This document shows positions 53,814 to 62,782 of a DNA stretch of 64,000 nucleotides, one piece after another. The position numbers were made by a program, and so were the translations under genes. Location of the stretch: NCBI RefSeq assembly GCF_000745345.1, contig NZ_JQNR01000005.1, positions 62,001 to 126,000 of the forward strand, read 5' to 3'. Source of the DNA: Actinacidiphila yeochonensis CN732 (GTDB taxonomy: Bacteria > Actinomycetota > Actinomycetes > Streptomycetales > Streptomycetaceae). Numbering within the stretch: the first letter of the stretch is position 1; every line of letters starts with the position of its first letter. The notes beneath the pieces were generated by a model, which had not been told where the DNA came from, made no database searches, and was given only the letters and a program-made list of their open reading frames with translations.

Positions 53814-56073
53814 ATGGTCACCTTCGCACAGGCGCAGGAGCGCGCCGAGCGCTGGATCAACACCGATGTCGAGGCGTACGCGGCCCGGGAGGTCCGGGTG
53901 CGCGAGTTCGACCTGGGCTTCGTGGTGTGGTCCGAGCAGCGGGAGGACGGCCCCTCCTCCGACGCGGGGTCCATGCGGGTCGTCATCGCCCGCGACACCG
54001 GAGAGGCCACCTTGTGGCCGGGCCTGCCGATAGGCGAGCTCATCCGCCGCTACGAGGAGAAGTACGGTCAGGCGGCCGAGGAAGCGCCACCCGGGCCACC
54101 CCAGCGCGTCGACCTTGAGGCCACCTCCTTCTTCCTGAGCCCGCCGCAGTGGCTCCAGGAGGCGGCCGACCGCAGGAGTGTCCCCGACCAGCGGTCCTCC
54201 GCCCCGTCCGACACGGCGAAGCCCGCCCCGCAGGAGGGGCCCGCGGAACCGGCGGCGCCGGCCGCCGCGAGCGGCGGAACGCCGGCCGACGGCATCGACT
54301 ACCGGCGGCACCGCGACGCCGCCCCGTCCCCGGTCCCGGCCCCGGCCCCCGCCCCGGCTCCGTCCGCGACAGCCGAGGCTCCGCCGACCGCGTCCGCACC
54401 GGAGCGGGCCGTTCCCGCACAGGCCGTTCCCCCGCAGGCCCCGCAGCCGGTTCTTCCGCAGACGCCGCAGACGCCGCAGGCCGCTCAGGCCGCTCCGAAC
54501 GCGAAGCCCGGCGTCGACTTCCGGCGGCCTGCCGCCCGCGCGGCCGACGACAGCTGGGCCGGCAAGACGGTGAACGACTCCGGCGAGAGCCCGTCCGTGC
54601 CGGTGCCGGCCACCGTGTTCGCCCCCCCGATCAGCGGGTCCGACCTGCCCGAGGTGCTCCTGCCGTCCGGCGCCCAGCCGCCGAGCGCGCCGCCGCATCC
54701 GGGCGTGCCGCACACCATGGGCGGGTCGCCCTACCCGCCGCCCGCGGGCCCGGCTGTGCCCCTGCCGCCGCCTCCGGGCCTGGGTGCGCCCGCCGCACCG
54801 GGTGCGCCCGGCCACCCGCACGGCCAGGTGCCGCCGCCGTATGCCCCCGCTCCTGGCGGCCCGCTTCCCCAGTCGGGCCCGGGCGTCCCGCCGCCACCGC
54901 CCGGCGTCGGCACGCCCCGCCTCCCGGGCAGACCGCCCCGCACCACGCCGCGGCCATGCCCGCCGCCCCGGGCACACCGCCCACCGGTGCCGGAGCACCG
55001 CCCCACCGCCGTTCCCGGCCCCGCCCACCCCGCCGACCGGCCCCGTGATGCCCCCGCCGGCCTCGTACGGCTACCCGCAGGGCAACGTGCCCACGGTCGG
55101 CCCCGGTTACATGGCCGTGCTCCGCTACCGCGGCCAGGACGGCAGCGAGCAGCAGCTCATCCGCCGTTCGGCGCCCGGCACCCCGCACCCGGAGTGGCAG
55201 GTCCTGCACGAGCTGCGCTCCCTGGGCGTACGGCCCGAGCAGGTGCTGGAGCTCCACACCGAACTGGAGTCCTGCGACCTGCCCGGCGGCTACTGCGCCC
55301 GGATGATCCGGGAGACCTGGCCGCAGGTGCGCGTCAGCCACACCGCCCCCTACGGCCGTGACCACGCCGGCCGCCGCCAGGGTGTGCAGCACCTGCTCAC
55401 CCATCAGGGAGAGCTGCACCAGGTGGCGGGTGCCCCGGCCCGGCCGCAGCCGCAGCGGGTTCCGATGCCGGACCCGCACAGCGTGCCGCGGGTGCCGCCG
55501 GTGGGCCTCGATGTGATCGGCCAGGAGCTCGCGGGCGCGTTCGGCCCCCAGGGTGTCGTCCGCTTCGACCAGCGGGCCGTCTCGCGCCAGGGCGTGCCCG
55601 ACATCGTGGCGCAGACCCTGGTGTGGTCGGGGCTGCCGCTGGACTTCGGTCCGTTCTTCTGGGCGCAGGCCCAGCCGGGCCAGCCGGTGCCGACGCTCGC
55701 CGAACTCGCCGCGCAGCGCGGGGTCCAGGCGGCTCCGGACGCCGCCTCGTACCTGGTGATGGGGAACGACTTCGGACGGCAGCTGTGCGTGCAGTACGGC
55801 ACCGCGCACATCGTGGCCGTGCCGCTGGAGGCCGGACCGGGCGGACAGTCCGCGCCGCCGCAGTTCGTCAACTCCAGCCTGCCGGAGTTCGCCCGCTGCC
55901 TGGCGCTGCTCGGCCGGATGTGGCGGCTGCGGATCGGGCTGACCCCGGAGCAGGCCGGCCGCTGGACGGTCGACTTCCAGGCCGAGTTGGCCGCGCAGGA
56001 CCCGGCGGCCATCGCCTCGCCGGACAACTGGTGGTCCGTGCTCGTCGAGCAGATGTGGGACGGCCTGCTGTAG
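53814..56073 (+). CDS. Imm35-like / nucleotide deaminase / SUKH-4 fusion protein (two apparent frameshifts)
   Basis: Starts ATG 53814. The frame is maintained to ~54,914, must shift by one base there and again at ~55,001, then runs to TAG 56073; two missing bases restore a 754-codon gene. Domains: 1-85 Imm35/YrhB-like ('AERWINTDVEAYAAREV', 'REFDLGFVVWSEQREDG', 'ATLWPGLPIGELIRRYEE'); ~90-430 a Pro/Ala-rich linker; ~435-560 deaminase with 'HPEWQVLHELRSLGV' (H-P-E) and 'ELESCDLPGGYC' zinc ligands (XOO_2897-like pattern, Ser before the first Cys); ~570-753 SUKH-4 ('FGPQGVVRFDQRAVSR', 'LVMGNDFGRQLCVQYG', 'LPEFARCLALLGRMW'). The chain thus reads immunity-toxin-immunity. Breaks fall only in C-rich codons of the linker, so sequencing error is the favoured explanation over a pseudogene. 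Confidence 0.8.
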
Positions 56074-56542
56074 TCGCGGCCCCGGCCGCGCCCGCCGACA
56101 GGGGGACGCGGCCGGGGCACATCGGGTGGAGGACCACCCGGGGCCCCCTCCCTTCCTCCCCCTCCGCCCCCTCGCCCAGCCCCGACCCGCCCGGCAGCCG
56201 AGGGACGCCGCCCGCAGAAGCAGCCGCCCTCGCCGCCTGCCCGCCCGCGGCGCTGCCGCCATGCCTCCACCGCGTCGCCCCGTGGAGCCGGCCGCCGCCG
56301 TAGAACCGTGCCGCCCCGTGAAGATGCCTCGGGTGCCTCGGGCGGCAGCCCGCCCTTCCTCCCCTCCGTGTCTTCTTCGTTCTCTTCGTTCTCTTCGTTC
56401 CTTCCTTCTTCGCCTCCCGTCCACCCCGCCCACCGCCGTTTCCTGGGTAGGAGAGAGGTCGGAGTGTCGACACTCGTACAATTCGCTCATAAGACATAAA
56501 TAGGACGTAGGGATCGGCTCGACGGCGCGAGAGGCAGTGGTC
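56074..56542. other. Gene-free region with polypyrimidine tract and palindrome
   Basis: A ~75-base C/T tract (56352-56428) with repeated 'ttctcttcg' units is followed by the 14-bp palindrome GAGTGTCGACACTC (56462-56475) and AT-rich 'cataagacataaatagg' (56488-56504), a likely -10 region for the coiled-coil gene. Confidence 0.55.
56462..56475 (+). promoter_or_regulatory. Perfect 14-bp palindrome upstream of the coiled-coil gene
   Basis: GAGTGTCGACACTC. It contains GTGTC and GACAC back to back; GACAC is the core reported for the sporulation regulator WhiA. It lies ~15-40 bp before the AT-rich presumptive -10. Confidence 0.5.
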
Positions 56543-57439
56543 ATGACCAGTGGGACGGCCGCATCGGCGGGGGCGGACGCACGGGGACGGTTCACCTCGG
56601 GTCGCGGGCGCGGCTACCGGCCGGACCAGGTGGACCGCTTCCTGGACGAGCTGTCCGAGGACCGTGACGCGGCCTGGGAGCGGGCGTCCCGCCTCACGGT
56701 GCTGGCCGGCGAGCTGGAGGCAGAGTGCGCCGAGCTGCGCCGCCAGGTCGAGGCGCTGGAGCCGGTCGACCTCACCTCCCTCGGCCCCGGGGCGCAGGAG
56801 CTGCTCCAGCTCGTCGAGGAGGAGGCGGCGGCCGTCCGGGAACGGGCCGAGGTCGAGGCGCAGTACGCGCGGGACGCGGCGGACACCGCCCGGCGCACCC
56901 TTCAGGACGAGACCCGGGCCGCCGCGGCGGCCCGGGTCGCCGCCGCCGAGGACGAGGCGCAGCAGGTACTGGACGACGCCTGCGGGCAGGCGGCGCAACT
57001 CCTCGGCGCCGCCCGGGCCGAGGCGGACGCCGTGCGCGGTGAGGCCGCCGCCGCGCTCGAAGCCACCCGGCAGCAGGCCGTCCGCGACGTGGCGACGGTC
57101 GACGCGGAGCAGCGGCGGCGCCTCCAGACCCTGGAGCGGGAGCTGGCCGAGAGGCAGACCGAGGTCGACAACCGCCTGACGGCCCTGCTGACCGAGGCGG
57201 AGCGCCGCCTGGAGGAGGCGCAGCACGAGCGGGCGGAGGCCGAGGAGGCGCTGCGGCTCCAGCAGGCGGAGGCGGACGCCCGGGCCGACGCGCTCATCGC
57301 CGCGGCCCGCGGGCACGAGGAGCGGGTACGGCGCGAGGCCGAACGGGTGCTGCGCGAGCACGAGGAGCACCGCGACCAGGTCCGCGCGCACCTCGCCCAC
57401 ATCCGGGCGACGCTCGCCTCGCTCACCGGCCGCGAGTAG
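56543..57439 (+). CDS. DivIVA/FilP-like coiled-coil protein
   Basis: 298 aa from ATG 56543, with GAGAGG 8 nt upstream; GTG 56537 is an alternative. Residues ~18-50 carry the DivIVA-type membrane/pole motif 'GRGRGYRPDQVDRFLDEL'. Almost everything after is coiled coil in Ala/Glu/Arg heptads ('AAARVAAAEDEAQQVLDD', 'RRLQTLERELAERQTEVD', 'EAERRLEEAQHERAEAEE'). In Streptomyces such proteins (annotated 'cellulose-binding', FilP/Scy relatives) build filaments or polarity scaffolds. This one is not FilP itself by sequence memory. The palindrome with GACAC and AT-rich promoter upstream suggest developmental control. Confidence 0.85.
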   Translation: MTSGTAASAGADARGRFTSGRGRGYRPDQVDRFLDELSEDRDAAWERASRLTVLAGELEAECAELRRQVEALEPVDLTSLGPGAQELLQLVEEEAAAVRERAEVEAQYARDAADTARRTLQDETRAAAAARVAAAEDEAQQVLDDACGQAAQLLGAARAEADAVRGEAAAALEATRQQAVRDVATVDAEQRRRLQTLERELAERQTEVDNRLTALLTEAERRLEEAQHERAEAEEALRLQQAEADARADALIAAARGHEERVRREAERVLREHEEHRDQVRAHLAHIRATLASLTGRE

Positions 57440-57626
57440 CCCGGCCCGACACGGCCCGGCCACCCCGGTGCCCGCCCCCGGCCGCGCCCACGCCCCGCTC
57501 CCCGGCCCGGCAGTGCCCGGCGCCTCCGCCCGGCAGCGCCCGCCGATGCCCGGTGACACCCGCCGATGCCCGCCGACAGCCGGCAGTGCCCGACGCAGCG
57601 TCCAGCGGGACCGCCCTTCCCCGGGC

Positions 57627-59147
57627 TCAGACCACGCGGAGCGGAACCATCGCCGAGACGCGGAAGCCGCCGTCGGGGGTGGGCCCCGCGGCGAAGCCGC
57701 CGCCGTGGGCGGTGACCCGCTCGCGCATGCCGAGCAGTCCGTGCCCGCCACCGGGCAGCGCGGCGGGGGCGGTCCCCTGCTGGCAAGCCGGCCCGTTGAC
57801 GATGAGGACGGCCACCTCGGCCTCCCGGTAGGCGAGCCTGACCTGGGCCGTCGCACCCGCCGCGTGCTTGCGGACGTTGGTCAGCGCCTCCTGCACCACC
57901 CGGTACACGGTGGCCTCGACGCGCTGCCCGCAGGGCCGTTCGTCCCCCTCGACGGCCAGCTCGACGCCCATCCCCGCCTGCTGCGACTCCCGTACCAGCT
58001 GGCCGAGCTGGGCCAGCGACGGCCCCGGCGGGACCTCCGCCCGCGGCGCGCCCCGGCCATCCGCGCGCGCGTCCCCGGGCAGCCCGTCCGCCGCCGGCGC
58101 GGCCGCGGTCGCGCCGACGGCGGACGGTGCGGTGCCGGAGCCCGCCGCGTTTCCACGGAAGCCCCCGGCGCGGGACGCGGCATCGTACGCGCCGGCGTCC
58201 GTGCCCTCCCCGTCCGCTCTGTCCCGCCCGTCCTCCCCGGCGCCGTCCGCCGGGCCGGAGAGGGCCGGACCGTCCCCGGCCGCCCCCGCCGTGCCGCCCT
58301 CGCTGCGCAGCACCCCGAGCATCTGGCGCAGTTCGGCCAGGGCCTGCCGCCCCATGTCGCCGACGAGTTCCGCGCCGGCCGACGCCTTCTGCGGGTCCTT
58401 CAGGGCCACCGCCTTCAGGGCCGCGGCGTGCACCACCATCAGGCTCACCCGGTGGGCGACGACGTCGTGCATCTCGCGGGCGATCCGGGCCCGCTCCGCC
58501 GCCCGGGCCCGCTCCGCCCGCTCCAGCGCCTTCTCGGCCAGCAGCTCCAGCTCCCGCTCCAGGCCGTCGGCACGGTCCCGCAGGCTCTCCACCAGCCGCC
58601 GCCGGGCCCGTACGTACAGGCCGAGCAGGACCGGCGGGCCGGTGAGACCGAGCGCCATCAGCACCGACACGATCAGCACCAGCGGCGGCGACATCCGGCC
58701 GCCGCTGGTCGAATGGCGCAGGCTGTGCTCGAAGTTGACGTACGCCACCAGCATCGTGCCCAGACCGCTCACGCCCGCCAGTGCCGAGGTGAGCCGCCGC
58801 GGTACCTCCGACGCCGCCAGCGTGTACAGGCCCGCGAGCGAGAGCAGGTAGCCGGTCTGTGCCGGGGTGACGGCCACCCCGACCAGCACCACGGCCATCG
58901 GCCAGCGCCTGCGCAGCAGCAGTACCGCGCCGACCAGCATGCCGAGCAGTGCGCCCAGCCAGGTCGCGGCTCCGACCCGGCCGGCGAAGGTCGCGCCCTC
59001 GAAGGACGCCTCGACCGCCGACACCGCGGCCAGGGCGGCGTCCAGCAGGAATCCGCGCCGCCGCGCCCACCACCACCAGGACGGGAGCCGTCGTCCCGCC
59101 GTCACCGCCGCCACGTCCCCTGGTACGCGCGCCCCCGTCGTACTCAT
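57627..59147 (-). CDS. NarL-type sensor histidine kinase (HisKA_3), orphan
   Basis: 506 aa from ATG 59147. About five or six N-terminal TM helices (35-180, e.g. 'LGALLGMLVGAVLLL', 'VLLGLYVRA'), no large extracellular domain. The dimerisation/phosphoacceptor helix has H227 in 'ARIAREMHDVVAHRVSL'. Between it and the ATPase lies an unusual ~75-residue Gly/Ala/Asp-rich insert (~290-370). HATPase_c has an N-box 'VVQEALTNVRKHA' and G-box 'GHGLLGMRERV'. It autophosphorylates and should pass phosphate to a NarL/LuxR regulator. None is adjacent; the regulator at 62783 lies beyond ppc. It is convergent with the coiled-coil gene. Confidence 0.9.
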   Translation of the reverse strand: MSTTGARVPGDVAAVTAGRRLPSWWWWARRRGFLLDAALAAVSAVEASFEGATFAGRVGAATWLGALLGMLVGAVLLLRRRWPMAVVLVGVAVTPAQTGYLLSLAGLYTLAASEVPRRLTSALAGVSGLGTMLVAYVNFEHSLRHSTSGGRMSPPLVLIVSVLMALGLTGPPVLLGLYVRARRRLVESLRDRADGLERELELLAEKALERAERARAAERARIAREMHDVVAHRVSLMVVHAAALKAVALKDPQKASAGAELVGDMGRQALAELRQMLGVLRSEGGTAGAAGDGPALSGPADGAGEDGRDRADGEGTDAGAYDAASRAGGFRGNAAGSGTAPSAVGATAAAPAADGLPGDARADGRGAPRAEVPPGPSLAQLGQLVRESQQAGMGVELAVEGDERPCGQRVEATVYRVVQEALTNVRKHAAGATAQVRLAYREAEVAVLIVNGPACQQGTAPAALPGGGHGLLGMRERVTAHGGGFAAGPTPDGGFRVSAMVPLRVV

Positions 59148-59570
59148 GGCGTCCAGCGTAGGCGGTGGCTCCGGCGCGGTACCGGCCCGTCCCCGCCGCC
59201 CTGGCGGGGGCCGCGTCCGCCCCGCACCGCGGTGGCGGCCACGCCGCCGCCCCGGTGCCGCCGCGACGCCCTCGCGGCCGCTCCGGACCCTCCACCGGCT
59301 GTCCCCGCCACCGGACAACCGGCGGACGGTCGTCGCACATCGCCGGACGTCGCCCCACGTCACCCCGTATGCCGCCGCCGGCGGCCGCACCCCTCACGCC
59401 TCGCCCGGGCGCCGCGGGCAGCCGCCGCGTGCCGCCACCCGGCGTCCGCCTGCTGGGCCGACCGTCTCAGCGCGGCGTGCGCGACCTATCCTGGACCGGT
59501 CGGACAGCGCGGTCCGCGAGCCCTTGTTCCTCCAGCCGTCGCCCATCCCACTGCCGAAGGAGCCGCACCT
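59148..59570. other. Divergent region between kinase gene and ppc
   Basis: Both promoters should be here. 'cgacctatcctggaccggtc' (59481-59500) has a TATCCT -10-like element ~70 bp before the ppc start. No recognised operator. Confidence 0.35.
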
Positions 59571-62395
59571 GTGAGCAGCGCCGACACCCCCCCGGGCACC
59601 GCACCGGAACCCCGGCGGACACCTCGACGAGCAGCACGGCCCGCACCACCACAACCGACAGCGGCGGCGGTACGGACACCGCCGCCGCCAGCAGCAGCGC
59701 TCTGCGCGCGGATATCCGCCGCCTCGGAGAACTCCTCGGCGGCACCCTGGTCCGGCAGGAGGGCCAGGACCTGCTGGACCTGGTCGAGAAGGTCCGCGCC
59801 CTGACCCGCAGCGACGGCGAGGCCGCCGCCCGGCTGCTCAGTGAGACCGACGTCGCCACCGCCGCGCAGCTGGTACGTGCCTTCTCCATCTACTTCCACC
59901 TGGCCAACGTCACCGAGCAGGTGCACCGCGGCCGGGAACTGCGCGCCCGCCGGGCCTCGGAGGGCAGTCTGCTGGCGCAGACCGCCGACCTGCTCAAGGA
60001 CGGCGACGCCGAGCACGTGCGGGAGACGGTCCGGAACCTCAACGTCCGCCCGGTCTTCACCGCGCACCCCACCGAGGCGGCCCGCCGCTCGGTGCTGAAC
60101 AAGCTGCGCCGGATCGCGGAGCAGCTCGACGCCATCCCGGACACCACGGCCGACCGGCGCCGCGCCGACCTGCGGCTGGCGGAGAACATCGACCTGCTGT
60201 GGCAGACGGACGAGCTGCGGGTGGTACGCCCGGAGCCGGCCGACGAGGCCCGCAACGCGATCTACTACCTGGACGAACTGCACGCCTCCGCCGCCGGCGA
60301 CGTGCTGGAGGACCTGGCGGACGAGCTGGACCGGGTCGGCGTGCCGCTGCCCGCCGGCACCCGCCCGCTGACCTTCGGCACCTGGATCGGCGGCGACCGG
60401 GACGGCAACCCGAACGTCACCCCCGAGGTGACGTGGGAGGTGCTGATCCTCCAGCACGAGCACGGCATCACCGACGCCCTGGAGCAGGTCGACCTGCTGC
60501 GCGGCTCCCTGTCGAACTCGATCCGCAACTCCGGCGCCAGCCAGGAGCTGCTGGACTCGCTCTCCGACGACCTGGTGGCCCTGCCGGAGATCAGCCCCCG
60601 CTACAAGCGGCTCAACGCCGAGGAGCCCTACCGGCTCAAGGCGACCTGCGTCCGGCAGAAGCTGGTCAACACCCGGGAGCGGCTGGCCGCCGGCACCCCG
60701 CACGTGCCGGGCCGCGACTACCTGGGCAGCTCCGGGCTGGTGCACGACCTCCAGCTGATCCAGGACTCGCTGCGGGCCCACCGCGGCGGCCTGATCGCCG
60801 ACGGCCGGCTGGACCGCACCATCCGCACGCTGGCCGCCTTCGGCCTCCAACTGGCCACGATGGACGTGCGCGAGCACGCGGAGGCGCACCACCACGCGCT
60901 CGGGCAGCTCTTCGACCGGCTCGGCGAGGAGTCGTGGCGGTACGCCGACATGCCGCGCGACCAGCGGCGCAAGGTACTGGCCAAGGAGCTGCGCTCGCGC
61001 CGCCCGCTGGCCCCCACCCCGGCACCGCTGGACGCGGCCGGCGCGAAGACCCTCGGCGTCTTCCACACCATCCGCGAGGCGTTCGACCGGTTCGGGCCCG
61101 AGGTGGTGGAGTCGTACATCATCTCCATGTGCCTGGGCTCCGACGACGTCTTCGCCGCGGCGCTGCTGGCCCGCGAGGCCGGGCTGATCGACCTGCACGC
61201 GGGTGTCGCCAAGATCGGTATCGTGCCGCTGCTGGAGACCACCGACGAGCTGAAGATCGCGGACAGGCTGCTCGACGAGATGCTCTCCGACCCCTCCTAC
61301 CGGCGGCTGGTGTCGCTGCGCGGGGACGTGCAGGAGGTCATGCTCGGCTACTCCGACTCCTCGAAGTTCGGCGGCATCACCACCTCGCAGTGGGAGATCC
61401 ACCGCGCCCAGCGCCGGCTGCGCGACGTCGCGCACCGCCACGGGGTGCGGCTGCGGCTCTTCCACGGCCGCGGCGGCACCGTCGGCCGCGGCGGCGGCCC
61501 CTCGCACACGGCGATCCTCGCCCAGCCCTGGGGCACGCTGGAGGGCGAGATCAAGGTGACCGAGCAGGGCGAGGTGATCTCGGACAAGTACCTGATCCCG
61601 TCGCTGGCCCGGGAGAACCTGGAGCTGACGGTCGCGGCCACCCTCCAGGCCTCGGCGCTGCACACGGCGCCGCGCCAGTCGGACGAGGCGCTGGCCCGCT
61701 GGGACGCCGCGATGGACATCGTCTCGGAGGCGGCCAACGGCGCCTACCGCGAGCTGGTGGACGACCCGGACCTGCCGCGGTACTTCTTCGCCTCCACCCC
61801 GGTGGACCAGCTGGGCGAGCTGCACCTGGGCTCGCGCCCGTCGCGCCGCCCGGACTCCGGGGCCGGCCTGGACGGCCTGCGGGCCATTCCGTGGGTGTTC
61901 GGCTGGACCCAGTCCCGGCAGATCGTCCCCGGCTGGTACGGGGTCGGCTCCGGTCTGCGGGCCGCCCGGGAGGCGGGCCTGGAGTCGGTGATCGAAGAGG
62001 CCTTCGGGAACTGGCACTTCTTCCGCAACTTCCTGTCCAACGTCGAGATGACGCTGGCCAAGACCGACCTGCGGATCGCCCGCCACTACGTGGAGACGCT
62101 GGTGCCGGAGAACCTGCGGCACGTCTTCACCCGGATCGAGGCCGAGCACGAGCTGACGGTGCGTGAGGTTCTGCGCATCACCGGCGAGAGCGAGCTGCTG
62201 GCCGGCAGCCCGGTGCTGGCCCAGACGTTCCACATCCGCGACCAGTACCTGGACCCGATCTCCTACCTCCAGGTCAGCCTGCTGTCGCGGCAGCGGGCCG
62301 CGGCCGAGCGCGGCGAGGAGCCGGACCCGCTGCTGTCGCGGGCGCTGCTGCTGACCGTGAACGGCGTCGCCGCGGGCCTGCGCAACACCGGCTGA
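59571..62395 (+). CDS. ppc: Phosphoenolpyruvate carboxylase (apparent frameshift near the start)
   Basis: The ribosome site AAGGAG precedes GTG 59571, whose frame reads 'VSSADTPPG', like the S. coelicolor N-terminus I remember. The conserved enzyme, however, is in another frame from ~59,594. That frame has no ATG, GTG or TTG before the conserved '[17 protein letters not shown]'. Adding one C to the C7 run at 59587-59593 joins them (941 aa). Catalytic features are intact: '[12 protein letters not shown]' (His), '[14 protein letters not shown]', '[13 protein letters not shown]', '[15 protein letters not shown]' and C-terminal '[15 protein letters not shown]'. It carboxylates PEP to oxaloacetate, the anaplerotic step fed by enolase. 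Confidence 0.95.
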
Positions 62396-62782
62396 GCCGG
62401 CCGGGCCGGCAGGGCAGCCGCACCCGCGGCGCCGCGCCGGCACCGTTCCGGTACCGGGTCGGTACCGGGTCCGCGCCGCGCCGGCAGCCCCGCCGGGAAC
62501 CGGAACCCGCCGCGGTTCCGGTTCCCTGCGCCCCGTCCGGAAACCGGAACCCGCCACGGTTCCGGTTTCCGGGCGGAACTTCCGCCAAGACGGCGCCATT
62601 CCGGCGTACAGCCCCTACTCTTTTCCCACGACGCCGGTGGGGGCCGGCGTTCATCAGGGGGCGAGACGCACGGGGTCCGGCGCCCAGGAGCGGGGACGGC
62701 GGTCCGCGCTCCCGGCGCCGGGCTCCACGCGCGACCACGCCCCACCGCCACTGGGGGAGTGCCCTGAAGGGGAGTGGTGTCC
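62396..62782. other. ppc 3' flank and response-regulator promoter region
   Basis: Besides the twin hairpins it has 'ggtaccgggtcggtaccggg' duplications (62450-62470), a small palindrome 'ggaacttcc', and TACTCT (62615-62620) as a possible -10 for the regulator gene. Confidence 0.4.
62495..62572 (+). terminator. Twin near-identical hairpins after ppc
   Basis: Stem 1: GGGAACCGGAACC (62495-62507) with GGTTCCGGTTCCC (62514-62526). Stem 2: CCGGAAACCGGAACC (62537-62551) with GGTTCCGGTTTCCGG (62558-62572). Each has a 6-nt loop cgccRc, and they share the core aaccggaaccc-gcc. They lie 100-177 bp past ppc. Confidence 0.8.

Noticed and set aside
53814..55361. A separate shorter protein ending at the first out-of-frame stop after the Pro-rich linker
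   Set aside because: After ~54,914 this frame becomes Arg-rich nonsense while the conserved deaminase and SUKH-4 continue in another frame; two one-base repairs unify them.
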